Source of the DNA: Planctomycetota bacterium | GTDB lineage: Bacteria; Planctomycetota; Phycisphaerae; Sedimentisphaerales; Anaerobacaceae | NCBI GenBank assembly: GCA_023481165.1 | Contig: JAMCWO010000150.1 | Location: forward strand, 23,889-87,888 | Direction of reading: 5' to 3' | DNA length: 64,000 bases | Shown: positions 1 to 9,954 of the stretch, piece by piece | Numbering within the stretch: the first letter of the stretch is position 1 | How the letters are laid out: every line of letters starts with the position of its first letter | Made by a program: the position numbers and the translations under genes | Notes under the pieces: generated by a model | The model's database searches: none | What the model was told of the DNA's origin: nothing | The model's input: the letters and a program-made list of their open reading frames with translations, nothing else

Positions 1-2
1 CC

Positions 3-1025
3 ATGGTGACGGCGCAGATCGAGGTCTTTCGCGTGCGGAACCTCCAGACCGGACAGTACGAACTCTTCGAGGGCGACCGCCTGCCCAAGGATCCGAACGT
101 CTACGATGTGAAGGGGGCCGAGGAGATCGACGGTAAGGAGGAACTGCTGACCTTGACAGCCCCCAAGGCCCTGGAATACGGCATCGCGCGGGCGGTGGTC
201 ATGGACCGCGCGGGGGCGCTGGCCTTTCTGGCGAAGCGCGATGGCGTGACATTTGGGCCCCAACCGCAGGTGCTCGAACCGACTTGGTCGGAGCGGATGG
301 TCAGTTGGGTCAACTCGCCCGGCGTGATGGCGGTCCTGGTCATGCTGGCGCTGCTGGGAGTCTACGTCGAGTTCAGCACGCCGGGATTCGGCCTGGCCGG
401 CATCGTGGCCTTGATCTGCTTCGCGACTATCGTGGGCAGCAAGTACCTGGTCGGCATGGCCAATTGGGTGGAGGTCCTCCTGCTGCTGGTCGGAATCCTG
501 CTGCTGTTGGTGGAGATCTTCGTGCTGCCCGGGTTTGGGATCGCGGGAATCGTGGGAATCACGGGCATCCTGCTGGGGCTGTTCGGGATGCTGGTCCGCA
601 ACGCACCGGATGAATTGCCTTGGCCCCAGACGACGGGAGATTGGCAATCGCTGTCGTCCGGCGCTATCTCGCTGGCCGTGGGATTCACAGGTTTCATCGT
701 TCTGGCCTGGATGGCATCGCGGTATCTCCCCAAGCTGCGCTTCATGAGCGGGCTGGTCCTGGCGCCGAATCCGGCCCCGTCCGGTGGCGGCACGCCGATC
801 AGCATGACAACCCCGCCGGAGAGTATCGCGCCCGGAGTAAGGGTCGGCGCCATCGGCGAAGTGGCTTCCAAGCTCCGCCCGGCCGGCAAAGCTCGCTTCG
901 GCGATGCCCTGGTGGATGTGGTCGCCACGGGCGAATTTCTTGACAAGGGCGCGCGAATCGAGATAATCGCGATAAACGGTAGCCGCGTCGTCGTCAAAAG
1001 GGCCGCAGAGGGCGGGGCGGCCTAA
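3..1025 (+). CDS. NfeD-family membrane protein (C-terminal part of NfeD/ClpP-class membrane serine protease; 5' end probably outside window)
   Basis: Several TM segments with GFGLAGIVAL / GFGIAGIVGITGILLG repeats and a C-terminal OB-like domain (GAIGEVASKLRPAGKARFGDALVDVVATGEFLDKGARIEI) typical of NfeD; followed by a short NfeD and floA. Confidence 0.8.
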   Translation: MVTAQIEVFRVRNLQTGQYELFEGDRLPKDPNVYDVKGAEEIDGKEELLTLTAPKALEYGIARAVVMDRAGALAFLAKRDGVTFGPQPQVLEPTWSERMVSWVNSPGVMAVLVMLALLGVYVEFSTPGFGLAGIVALICFATIVGSKYLVGMANWVEVLLLLVGILLLLVEIFVLPGFGIAGIVGITGILLGLFGMLVRNAPDELPWPQTTGDWQSLSSGAISLAVGFTGFIVLAWMASRYLPKLRFMSGLVLAPNPAPSGGGTPISMTTPPESIAPGVRVGAIGEVASKLRPAGKARFGDALVDVVATGEFLDKGARIEIIAINGSRVVVKRAAEGGAA

Positions 1026-1063
1026 CGGTTGGATGGCGTTGCCAAGGGTACAAGGAAGCACCT

Positions 1064-1558
1064 GTGGATTGGTGGTTGTTACTTGCCGTTTTCCTCTACG
1101 CAATTTGCGCGGCGTTGATCGCGGCGGAGGTGTTCATTCCGAGTGGAGGTCTGTTGGGCCTTGGGGCCGTAGCGTCCCTGTTGGCGGGCGTGGTGATCTT
1201 CTTTCACCACAGTGCCTTGGCGGGATGGATCGGGGTGGTCGTGGGTCTGGTTATGGTGCCATCCCTGCTGGTGGCAGCCTACAAGATTCTGCCGCGGACC
1301 CGCTTTGGCAGGCAGGTGATTCTGGCACCACCGGTGCGGCAGCGAGGCGATGCCATCGCCGACACGCCGGAACTGATCAAGCTGTTGGGCCGGACGGGCC
1401 GGGTCCTCACCACATTGCGACCCGTCGGTATGTGCGGTTTTGACGGCCAACGCGTCGAATGTGTCGCCGAAAGCGGGTTCGTGCCCAAGGGCCGGATGGT
1501 CAAGGTCATTCACATCGAGGGAACGCAGGTGACCGTGCGGGTCACCGAAGAGGCTTAG
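1064..1558 (+). CDS. Short NfeD-like protein
   Basis: 164 aa; N-terminal TM pair plus C-terminal OB-like domain (LLGRTGRVLTTLRPVGMCGFDGQRVECVAESGFVPKGRMVKVI). Confidence 0.75.
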   Translation: MDWWLLLAVFLYAICAALIAAEVFIPSGGLLGLGAVASLLAGVVIFFHHSALAGWIGVVVGLVMVPSLLVAAYKILPRTRFGRQVILAPPVRQRGDAIADTPELIKLLGRTGRVLTTLRPVGMCGFDGQRVECVAESGFVPKGRMVKVIHIEGTQVTVRVTEEA

Positions 1559-1573
1559 GGAAAGGATTGAACA

Positions 1574-2584
1574 ATGTGGCAGATGGGACAGATGTTGTTG
1601 CAGCTCGGCGAGCCGGCGCTTATCGGCGTCCTGATCATCATTCTCGTCGCGATCCTGGTGGTCGCGCTGCTGATGCTGAAGTTCGCGCGGCTGTGGCTGC
1701 AGGCGTATTTCTCCCGGGCCGATGTGCGGCTCACGGAGCTGATCGGCATGTGGCTCCGCAAGGTGGACATGCGCACCATCGTGCTCAGCAAGATCACGGC
1801 CGTGCAGGCAGGCCTGCAGTTGACGACGAGAGACCTTGAAAGCCATTATCTGGCGGGGGGGCGCGTGCCCAACGTTGTGCGGGCGTTGATCGCGGCCGAC
1901 CGCGCCAATATCGATCTGTCGTTCAAGACGGCCACGGCCATCGATCTGGCGGGCCGCGACATCCTCGATGCGATTCAGACGAGCGTCAATCCGAAGGTGA
2001 TCGACTGCCCGGACCCCAAAAAAGGCAAGGAGACCATCGACGCCGTGGCCCAGGACGGCATTCAGCTCAAGGCCAAGGCACGCGTGACGGTCCGGACCAA
2101 CATTCAGAGGCTGGTCGGCGGCGCCACGGAAGAGACGGTGATCGCCCGCGTCGGTGAAGGCATCGTCACGACCATCGGCAGCTCCATCACCTACAAGAAC
2201 GTTCTGGAGAATCCCGACCGGATCTCCAAGGCGGTGCTGGAGAAAGGCCTGGATGCGGGTACGGCGTTCGAGATTCTCTCGATCGATATTGCCGATGTGG
2301 ACGTGGGCGAGAACGTCGGCGCCCAACTTCAGGCGGCCCAGGCGGAGGCCGATATGCGTCGGGCCAAGGCCGAGGCCGAGAAGCGTCGGGCCATGGCCGT
2401 CGCCCGCGAGCAGGAAATGCGGGCCCTCGTGGTCGAGAACGAATCGAAGGTGCCGCTGGCGATTTCCGAAGCCTTCCGATCGGGCAATCTGGGCATCATG
2501 GATTATTACCGGCTCAAGAACATCGGCGCCGACACCCAGATGCGCGAATCGATTGCGAAACCCAAGAGACCCGATGCGGCGTGA
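1574..2584 (+). CDS. floA: Flotillin-like protein FloA (SPFH/UPF0365)
   Basis: 336 aa; N-terminal TM, SPFH domain, [29 protein letters not shown] coiled coil; adjacent to nfeD genes. Confidence 0.88.
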   Translation: MWQMGQMLLQLGEPALIGVLIIILVAILVVALLMLKFARLWLQAYFSRADVRLTELIGMWLRKVDMRTIVLSKITAVQAGLQLTTRDLESHYLAGGRVPNVVRALIAADRANIDLSFKTATAIDLAGRDILDAIQTSVNPKVIDCPDPKKGKETIDAVAQDGIQLKAKARVTVRTNIQRLVGGATEETVIARVGEGIVTTIGSSITYKNVLENPDRISKAVLEKGLDAGTAFEILSIDIADVDVGENVGAQLQAAQAEADMRRAKAEAEKRRAMAVAREQEMRALVVENESKVPLAISEAFRSGNLGIMDYYRLKNIGADTQMRESIAKPKRPDAA

Positions 2585-2611
2585 TGCCGACCTGGTGGAG
2601 ACAAGCCGCTC

Positions 2612-3328
2612 ATGGGACTTCCTGCACAATTCGGCCTGCTGGCCCAGGGCGATGACTGGGCGAATATCCTGTTCGTTGCGGTCATGGCGGTCCTGTGGCT
2701 GCTGGGAGCGCTGGTCAAAACCGTGAGTAAGAAGAGCGCGCCACCGGAGCGGGCGGACCCGGAAGATGCCCTCAAGGAGCGACGCCAGCCGCGTGAGACC
2801 TGGCAAGAACGCCTGAGGCGCAAGGTCGAGGAGATGCAGCGCCGCATCGAGGAAGAGGCCGGCCTGCGGGAACCGGGTAAACCGACTCGACCGGCGCATC
2901 CGGCCCCTCCGCGCGCCCCCCAAACCCCGGGCGGTAAAATCACGATTCGTTCGGACTCAAGAGGGGAGTCCATCATGGTCTACGAGCCGGCACCATCGCC
3001 GTCCTCGACGCAGCGAGAACATCAGGCCGCTCGTCAGCGCGAGGCGCAGCAAGCCGTGGCCGCCGCCGGACAATACGCCGCCAAACAGGAATCTCCGGTT
3101 GAAATGCCAATCGCGATGAATGTCCCCACGCTTGAGCCGGTGCTGGAGGGCCTGTCCAGCGTCACGGCGCAACCGCCCAAACCACTGGAGCCTGCCGGTT
3201 TCGAGGCGACCGCCGTTATTGACTACAGCGATCCGGATGCTCTGAAGAAGGCTCTCCTTCACTACGAGATTCTCGGCAGACCCTTGGGACTGCGCGACAC
3301 GCCTGACCAGACATCCATCTTCTGGTAG
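2612..3328 (+). CDS. Hypothetical membrane-anchored protein, charged/proline-rich
   Basis: 238 aa; one N-terminal TM then low-complexity charged/Pro-rich region; co-directional with floA. Confidence 0.6.
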   Translation: MGLPAQFGLLAQGDDWANILFVAVMAVLWLLGALVKTVSKKSAPPERADPEDALKERRQPRETWQERLRRKVEEMQRRIEEEAGLREPGKPTRPAHPAPPRAPQTPGGKITIRSDSRGESIMVYEPAPSPSSTQREHQAARQREAQQAVAAAGQYAAKQESPVEMPIAMNVPTLEPVLEGLSSVTAQPPKPLEPAGFEATAVIDYSDPDALKKALLHYEILGRPLGLRDTPDQTSIFW

Positions 3329-3407
3329 CCGTCACCAGCCGCCCCGAAGACTCTTACCAGTCCGAACGCCCTGCCGGTGCATATTATCAGACCATCAACA
3401 CCGAGCC

Positions 3408-3968
3408 TCATGCGTCCCGGTCCATATTCCTGCGCACGGCTTCCAGAAAGGCATCCGGCAGGTGCGGCGAGATCACCATTTTTGCCCCATTCGTCCTCGT
3501 GATAAGCACAAGATCCCGCCGGTTCGTGGCGCAGGCCCGGAACTCCCCCAGGCGGCGGCTGCGAAACAGGCCAAACCAACCCAGGAAGCCTGCGGAGCCA
3601 AACACCCGCCAGGCAAAGCCGATTTCCTGGCGATGCGTACGCCGCACCTCGCGGATTCCCTCGTACGGTATCATCAGCGGCGACCCCAGCCGGCCGACCA
3701 CAATGGCATCCCGCCGCACGATATAGTCCCAAGGTGCAAACCGCGCAATGCCAGCAAAGATGCCGACAGACAGCAACACCCCAAGGACAGCCACCGATTG
3801 GCCTGGTTGACCTCGCGACGAGGTGTATGCAGCTCGAACCAGCAGGACCTCCGCGACCGCAACCAGCAGCAGCACTCCGAGCGTGACACACCAGACCAAG
3901 CGCGACCATCGGGCCTCAAATCGCAACGAACCAACAGACATCAACGGCTCCCTATATGAATCTTCCAA
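3408..3968 (-). CDS. Hypothetical membrane protein, bacterial PH-like
   Basis: Two TM segments followed by WDYIVRRDAIVVGRLGSPLMIPYEGIREVRR ... DLVLITRTNGAKMVISP, PH-like layout. Confidence 0.55.
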   Translation of the reverse strand: MEDSYREPLMSVGSLRFEARWSRLVWCVTLGVLLLVAVAEVLLVRAAYTSSRGQPGQSVAVLGVLLSVGIFAGIARFAPWDYIVRRDAIVVGRLGSPLMIPYEGIREVRRTHRQEIGFAWRVFGSAGFLGWFGLFRSRRLGEFRACATNRRDLVLITRTNGAKMVISPHLPDAFLEAVRRNMDRDA

Positions 3969-4135
3969 CCAGCACTTTGGCCGCCAGTATACCGCATACC
4001 CAGCCCCAAAGGCTACGGTGCGGGCGCAAAAAACGCCCGATCCGGAACGTCCTATAAGATATGTTATGTTTCATTCGGCTGATTTGCAGGGTCGCGCCCG
4101 GAATGACCGCTTGGGCCTTTCTGCGGCGAGTACGA

Positions 4136-5767
4136 TCACGCACTGGCCATGCTGGCGTGCGCGGCAGTCTGGCAAAGGTTCTCCCACATCAAGCCCGTGG
4201 TGTCGGACAGGCCGAGATTCTGGAGGACGATGGAGATGTTCGTGGCGGGATCGAGGCCGGAGGCACACTGCCGCGCTGCGGCCGCGTTGCCGCTGCCCGC
4301 CTCGATCTCGTGCTGGAGGTTGATCAGGGAGGAGGCGAACTTGACGCGGTTGCAGTACAACAGCGCGGTTCGGTAATAGAGATCGAGCGTGGTCGCGTCG
4401 TAGTCCTGCTGCGGCATGATCAAATCGAGGGCCTCCTCTTTGTGGCCAGTCTCGAACAGGCAGACGGCCAGCTTCATGGCGGCCCGGGAAAAAGTGGGAT
4501 TGATCGCCAGGGCGGCCTTGAAACGTTCGGACGCCTGCGCCAGGCGGCTGCCATTCATGTGCAATAGTCCCAGCCGGTAATGCAGGTCCGGATTGTTCGG
4601 GCACTGGGCCAAGTGGTGCTGGTGGGCCGCCAGGACGCCTTGCTCGAAGAGTTGTCCATCCGGCGGCGCCGGCAGCAGGTTGGCTTCCAGGGCGGCCTTG
4701 AGGATCAACTTGGCCGTCTCGGTGAACAGAAAGGAAGTGTTCGGCTGAATCGCGGCGGCCAGCGAAAGGGTGTTGGCCGCTTCGGGGGACCGCCCGGCCA
4801 ACCTCTGGGCGGCCGCCAGGCCCATATAGGCTTCCACGATCTTATCGTTGATCTCGATGGCCCGGTTGAACTGCTGGGCGGCAAGCTGATCGGCGTGCAT
4901 CTTCAGGAAACAGGTCCCCAGCTTGATCGTCGCTTCCAGGAAATCCGGGCAGATGCGCAGGGCCTCTTGGTACCGGGCAATCGCGTCGCTGATGCCTCCC
5001 ATCATGGCGAGAACGTCGGCCTGCTTGGCGATCAGATCGGCCCGCTCGGGCTCATCGGTCAGACGTACATCGATCTGGTCGAGAGCTTCCTGAAGCTGCC
5101 CGGAATAGACCAGCTCATCCAGGGAATCATCGTGTATCACGAAGTTATCCGGATGAATCAGAATGGCGGTGTTGAAGGTCTCGACCGCGATGGGATATTG
5201 GCCGGTCGCGATATACAGGTGGCCCAGCGTCACCAAGGTCGAGATGTCATCGGGATACTGTTCCTTCAGCGGCTCGTACTGGGCGATGACCTCATCCAGG
5301 CGTTCCTCTTTGAAATAAATTGCCCCCAGGCGCTGGGCCGGCAGTTGCAGATAACTGTTGAATTTGATGCAGTCCTGGTAAAACTCGACGGCCTGAGCCT
5401 GATGGCCGAGACGCTCCCAACAATGGCCGAGGAGATACAGTGCCAGCGTATTGCTGGGCTGACGCAGGTAGATGGAATTCAACTCCTCCAAGGCCTCCTT
5501 GAGATCGTTGTCCTGCAGCGCCAAGGCGGCGGCGGCCATCCGCCCGTCACAGCAGGACGGGTTCGCAAAGAGATACAGCCGCACCTGCTCTCTGGCCTCG
5601 GAGAATTTGCCCAGGCCCATCAGGTCGATGATATGACTCAAGCGAGGATTCTCTTGGGGCTGGTCGCCATTGGCCTGGGTCTCGCGCCGCTCGCTGAGCC
5701 AGTGCCAAATCAGCCCCGGCGTGTCGATCGTTATCGCCCTGCCCAGAATCTCCAGCAATCCACCCAT
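4136..5767 (-). CDS. Tetratricopeptide repeat protein
   Basis: 543 aa with many TPR-like helices (ALYLLGHCWERLGHQAQAVEFYQDCIKFNS; TLVTLGHLYIATGQYPIAVETFNTAILIHPDN). Confidence 0.8.
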   Translation of the reverse strand: MGGLLEILGRAITIDTPGLIWHWLSERRETQANGDQPQENPRLSHIIDLMGLGKFSEAREQVRLYLFANPSCCDGRMAAAALALQDNDLKEALEELNSIYLRQPSNTLALYLLGHCWERLGHQAQAVEFYQDCIKFNSYLQLPAQRLGAIYFKEERLDEVIAQYEPLKEQYPDDISTLVTLGHLYIATGQYPIAVETFNTAILIHPDNFVIHDDSLDELVYSGQLQEALDQIDVRLTDEPERADLIAKQADVLAMMGGISDAIARYQEALRICPDFLEATIKLGTCFLKMHADQLAAQQFNRAIEINDKIVEAYMGLAAAQRLAGRSPEAANTLSLAAAIQPNTSFLFTETAKLILKAALEANLLPAPPDGQLFEQGVLAAHQHHLAQCPNNPDLHYRLGLLHMNGSRLAQASERFKAALAINPTFSRAAMKLAVCLFETGHKEEALDLIMPQQDYDATTLDLYYRTALLYCNRVKFASSLINLQHEIEAGSGNAAAARQCASGLDPATNISIVLQNLGLSDTTGLMWENLCQTAAHASMASA

Positions 5768-6033
5768 CCCTCACTCCTATATCTATCCGGTCGTGTGATA
5801 CCCAAAACCCGGTACTGTTGACGTATCGTCCAATTTCGCCGGGGTGTTAACTTCGGTCGCGACATCCGCGGGAGCCCCGGCGCACTTGGGCCGGTCGGGA
5901 TGGCGCTTGTGTGTGCTGTAGGGTTTGTTTGGGCTGGGAAAGCGAAGTTATCGGTCGCGCCGAGGCGGGGACCGTGCGGCCAAGGCGTTAACGAAGGCGC
6001 CGGATTGCCACACTCCCGACCGCGACGTCCGGG

Positions 6034-6564
6034 TCACTCAAGAGGCCTTGACCGCCGCTCCGCGGCGCCCGGCGGAGCGGCGGCGGCGGTTTGGGTCTGT
6101 TTCTCGACTTCGCTCAGATAGGCCATCGTGCGCTGCAGGCGGTCGGTCAGGTGCTTGAGTTTGAGCATCGTGCGAATGCGGGTCAGCAATTCGAGCTTGT
6201 TGATCGGTTTGCTGACGAAATCGTCGGTGCCGGAGTCGATGCCGCGCTCGATGTCGCCGAATTCGTTCAGGGCCGTCACCATGATGACGGGAATCGTGCT
6301 CGTGTCGGGAGCGCTCTTAAGCCGGCGACAGACCTCGAAGCCGCTCATCTTGGGCATCATGACGTCCAGGAGAATCAGATCAGGTTTCGCCGCGGCCACC
6401 AACTCGAGCGCTTCGATGCCGTCGCGGGCGGCGACCGTCTCGCACTCGATGTCCTCCAGGTAGGCCTGGACCAGCTCAAGATTCTGCTGATCGTCGTCCA
6501 CGACGAGAATCGTGGGCCGTTTGTCCGCGTCCCTGTTGGGTTGATCCATTGGCGACTCCATCAT
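6034..6564 (-). CDS. Response regulator, CheY-like receiver with short C-terminal helical tail
   Basis: ILVVDDDQQNLELVQAYLEDI ... PDLILLDVMMPKMSGFEVCRRLKS ... VIMVTAL ... DFVSKPINKLELLTRI. Confidence 0.85.
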   Translation of the reverse strand: MMESPMDQPNRDADKRPTILVVDDDQQNLELVQAYLEDIECETVAARDGIEALELVAAAKPDLILLDVMMPKMSGFEVCRRLKSAPDTSTIPVIMVTALNEFGDIERGIDSGTDDFVSKPINKLELLTRIRTMLKLKHLTDRLQRTMAYLSEVEKQTQTAAAAPPGAAERRSRPLE

Positions 6565-6818
6565 TCAGCATGATTTTCCAGAAAAAGACGCACTTCCGGA
6601 CGCAGATAGATCGTCTCGATATCCACCAGCTTCAGAACGGCGTCGGCACACAGCGCCGCCACCTCGGCGCTGGTCGCCTCCGTATCGACGAAGAAAAGCC
6701 TCTCGCCCTTCATGGCGGCCAGTCCGCCGCCCCGGCCGCCCAGCGGCTCGCGCCGGATCTTCACGTGCTGCGCCTCCAAGAGGGCCAGCAGCTCTTCCAG
6801 AATCCTTTGGTCATTCAT
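6561..6818 (-). CDS. Small hypothetical protein, 4-nt overlap with response regulator
   Basis: MNDQRILEELLALLEAQHVKIRREPLGGRGGGLAAMKGERLFFVDTEATSAEVAALCADAV...; start chosen from overlap and divergence from the kinase gene. Confidence 0.55.
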   Translation of the reverse strand: MNDQRILEELLALLEAQHVKIRREPLGGRGGGLAAMKGERLFFVDTEATSAEVAALCADAVLKLVDIETIYLRPEVRLFLENHAE

Positions 6819-6840
6819 ACTTGCAAAGTAACCCGTTCCC

Positions 6841-7695
6841 GTGGATAATACCGGGGTATGGATACCCTGTGAAGGATTGTATGCAAGGAGTGGGCCGTTG
6901 GCAAGCATCATCGAAAGACGTCAGTCGTTGCATCATTGTCTCGCCCAGAAAGAGGAGGAGAACCGGGCGCTGAAGTCCCAGAATCTGCAACTGCAAGCCC
7001 TCGCCAATCTCGGCTCGGCCACGTGCATGATTGCCCACGAGATCAATAACCTGCTGACGCCGCTGGCGAACTATGCGGCCTTGGCGGCGCAGAATCCCGG
7101 CGACCAGAAGCTGGCAGAGAAGGCCCTGGACAAGACCGTGCGCAACTGTCAGCGGGCCGCGAAGATCATGCAGAGCATCCTGGCGCTGGCCAACGGTCAG
7201 AAACAGCAGCGCGAGACCGTCGCCGCGAAAGCCCTGATCGAGGAAGTATTCTCGTGCTTGTGCCGGGATTTCGGTAAAGACGGCATCCGGGTCGAGATCG
7301 ATGTTGCCGACGCGTTGCAGGTGAGTTGTATTCCGGTGCAGATTCAGCAGGTGTTGATGAACCTGGTGCTCAACGCCCGGGACGCGATGCTGCCGGGCGG
7401 AGGCTGCCTCCGGGTGGCGGCGGCCGCGGATCACGAGCACATCGACCTGGTCGTCAGTGACACCGGCCGCGGCATCACGCCGGAGAATCTCAAGAACATC
7501 TTCCGCCCGTTCTTCACGACCAAAACCGGAAAGGACCGCCCCGCCGGCTCGGATTCCGGCTCGGGGGTCGGACTGGCGTTCTGCCGGCGGACCGTGGAGG
7601 CTCATGGCGGCGAGATCACGGTCCAATCGCAGCCCGGCCGGGGAAGCACCTTCACGATTCGCCTGCCGCGCGTGCCGCTGCCTGGCGTTCGATGA
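6841..7695 (+). CDS. Soluble sensor histidine kinase (start uncertain; TTG at 6898 also possible)
   Basis: H-box MIAHEINNLLTPLANY, N-box VLMNLVLNARDAM, DTGRGITPENLKNIFRPFFTTK, GSGVGLAFCRRTVEAHGG. Confidence 0.85.
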   Translation: MDNTGVWIPCEGLYARSGPLASIIERRQSLHHCLAQKEEENRALKSQNLQLQALANLGSATCMIAHEINNLLTPLANYAALAAQNPGDQKLAEKALDKTVRNCQRAAKIMQSILALANGQKQQRETVAAKALIEEVFSCLCRDFGKDGIRVEIDVADALQVSCIPVQIQQVLMNLVLNARDAMLPGGGCLRVAAAADHEHIDLVVSDTGRGITPENLKNIFRPFFTTKTGKDRPAGSDSGSGVGLAFCRRTVEAHGGEITVQSQPGRGSTFTIRLPRVPLPGVR

Positions 7696-8957
7696 TCGCG
7701 CCGCTCTATCAAACCCTGGGCAATGTCCTGTTGCTGCTCCTGCTGGTGGCATGTTCGGCGTTGTTCTCCGGATCGGAGACCGCCTTCTTCAACCTCACTC
7801 AGCGGCAGATCAAGCAGTTCGAGGCCTCCCCGGTCCGACTCCAGCGACTGACCGCTCATCTGCTGCACCGGCCGGGACACCTGCTGAACTGCCTGCTGTT
7901 CGGCAACATGATCGTGAACGTCCTGTTCTATGCCGTCTCGAGCGTGCTGGTCTTGACCATCCGTCACGCCGGGGGGCTCGGCGCCGCGACCGTCGCGGCT
8001 TTCGCCACGTTCCTTTTCCTGGTGCTGTTCGGCGAGATTCTGCCGAAATCGCTGACGTACGCGAGCGCCCGGTCCCTGGCGGTGGCGGCGGCCTTGCCGA
8101 CCTTTCTCGTCGTGCGGATTCTGGGGCCGATCACGTCGGTCTTTCGCCTCCTGTTCCTGGAGCCGGTTCTGCGGATCTTTTTCGGCTCCGCACGCCTGCC
8201 GCGGACAACCACGCTGGCGGAGTTCCGCTCGCTCGTGGATCTGAGCCGCCGGCGCGGGCTAATCGGCGAGGATGAGAACCGGTTGCTCGGAGAGGTGGTC
8301 GAGTTGAGTCTGCTCAAGGTTCGACACGTGATGCAACCACGCGTGGACCTGATCGCGTGTGACATCGCCGAGCCTCCCGACGCGGCCCGCCGGCTCATGC
8401 AGGAACATCACTTGACGAAGATCCCCGTCTACGCGGGAAGCGTGGACAATATCGTCGGCGTGGTCGCTTTGCGGCAGTTATTCCTGAAGGCCGGCGCGCC
8501 CCTCGACCGTCTCGTGCAGCCGGTGCCATTTGTGCCGGAGCAGAAGACCGTGGAATCCCTGCTGGAGTTCTTTCGCAAGACCGAGACGGACATGGCCGTC
8601 GTGGTGGATGAATACGGCGGCATCGCCGGCTCCGTGCGGCTGGAGGACATCGCGGAGGAGCTCTTCGGCCGGATCGAGACGCCGCCCAAGCTGGAGCCCA
8701 TCAAGCTGGTGGGGCCCTTCCAATATCGGCTGGCGGGCGATCTGGCGATCCACGACTGGGCGGAAGTCCTCGGAGTTGATCTGGAAGAGACACGCGTGTC
8801 TACGATTGGCGGCCTGGTGACCGTCCTGCTGGGGAGAATCCCACGGAAAGGGGATACGGCCTATCTCGGGAATCTGAAGTTCACGGTCGAGCGGGTGCGC
8901 CGGCATCGGATCGAGACCATCATCCTGTCCCTGGAGCCTCTGGCCGGCCATGAGTAG
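7692..8957 (+). CDS. CNNM/CBS-domain transporter-like protein with CorC/HlyC domain
   Basis: LVACSALFSGSETAFFNLTQRQIKQ (CNNM), CBS pair, VDEYGGIAGSVRLEDIAEELFGRI, C-terminal CorC_HlyC. Confidence 0.85.
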   Translation: MIAPLYQTLGNVLLLLLLVACSALFSGSETAFFNLTQRQIKQFEASPVRLQRLTAHLLHRPGHLLNCLLFGNMIVNVLFYAVSSVLVLTIRHAGGLGAATVAAFATFLFLVLFGEILPKSLTYASARSLAVAAALPTFLVVRILGPITSVFRLLFLEPVLRIFFGSARLPRTTTLAEFRSLVDLSRRRGLIGEDENRLLGEVVELSLLKVRHVMQPRVDLIACDIAEPPDAARRLMQEHHLTKIPVYAGSVDNIVGVVALRQLFLKAGAPLDRLVQPVPFVPEQKTVESLLEFFRKTETDMAVVVDEYGGIAGSVRLEDIAEELFGRIETPPKLEPIKLVGPFQYRLAGDLAIHDWAEVLGVDLEETRVSTIGGLVTVLLGRIPRKGDTAYLGNLKFTVERVRRHRIETIILSLEPLAGHE

Positions 8958-9954
8958 CGCGGTTTCCATCCTGCTGATCGTCCTGATGATGCTGACGGCC
9001 GGTCTCTTTGCCGGCTGCGAGACCGGGATCTACCGGCTCAGCCGGCTGCGCCTGCGGCTGGGCGTCGAGAGAGGCAAGTGGCGGGTGATTCTGCTGGCCG
9101 ACGTGATGCAGGACAGCTCGGGCCTGCTCCTGTCGCTGCTGGTGGGGACCAACCTCGCGCATTACGTGGCGACCAGCCTCATCACCGGGCTGTTCCTCGG
9201 CCGCGTGGCGTCCGAGCGGGTGGCGGAGCTCGAGGCGATGGCCGTGGCGGCCCCCCTGCTCTTTGTCTTCTCCGAGCTGATTCCCAAGAATGTCTTTCTG
9301 CATCGAGCGAATGTCCTGACCGCGCTCGTGGCGCCGCTGCTGTACGCGAGCCATAAGATCTTCACCTGGTGCGGGGCGGTGCCGCTGTTGCGGCTGCTGT
9401 CGCGTTTCTTCGTGCGGCGGCTCGGTTCGCCCGTCTCGCCCAAGACCCTGATCGCCTCCAGCCAGAGTCATCAGGTGCGGGCGATCCTGCGCGAGACCCA
9501 GGAGGAGGGGATTCTCAGCGATGTGCAAACGCAGATGATCGACCGCATTGCCAATATCCCCGGCGTTCGCCTGAGCATGGTGATGGTCCCCTTGAACCTG
9601 GTTCAGGCCGTGCCGCTGCGCACCGATCGTGCGGCGCTACTGAAGGGATTGGAGAAGCACGCGTGGGCGCGGCTGCTGGTGTGGGACAATACCCCTTTCG
9701 AGATCGTCGGCTTCATCAACGTCTACGATGTCCTCGGCACGGGCGAGGAATTCACCGATCTGCGGAAATTCCTCTTGCCGCTGCGGAGCCTGGACGGCGA
9801 TACTTCGATCACGGAAGCCATCAACATCATGCGGCGCGAGCAGTTGCGCATCATCCTGGTCACGCGCCAGCGCGGCCGACGCGAGGTGCCGATGGGGATC
9901 GTCACAATGAAAGATCTGGTGGAGGAGCTCTTAGGTGAACTCGTCGAGTGGTAA
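8950..9954 (+). CDS. Second CNNM/CBS-domain protein
   Basis: MLTAGLFAGCETGIYRLSRLRLRLG ... FVFSELIPKNVFLHRAN ... MGIVTMKDLVEELLGELVEW; overlaps preceding gene by 8 nt. Confidence 0.8.
   Translation: MSSAVSILLIVLMMLTAGLFAGCETGIYRLSRLRLRLGVERGKWRVILLADVMQDSSGLLLSLLVGTNLAHYVATSLITGLFLGRVASERVAELEAMAVAAPLLFVFSELIPKNVFLHRANVLTALVAPLLYASHKIFTWCGAVPLLRLLSRFFVRRLGSPVSPKTLIASSQSHQVRAILRETQEEGILSDVQTQMIDRIANIPGVRLSMVMVPLNLVQAVPLRTDRAALLKGLEKHAWARLLVWDNTPFEIVGFINVYDVLGTGEEFTDLRKFLLPLRSLDGDTSITEAINIMRREQLRIILVTRQRGRREVPMGIVTMKDLVEELLGELVEW

Noticed and set aside
1079-2923. 614-aa minus-strand ORF
   Set aside because: Mirror frame of the nfeD-floA genes; no recognisable domain.
4022-4038. GGGCG-CAAAAAA-CGCCC hairpin
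   Set aside because: Only a 5-bp stem without a proper U-tract; too weak to call a terminator.
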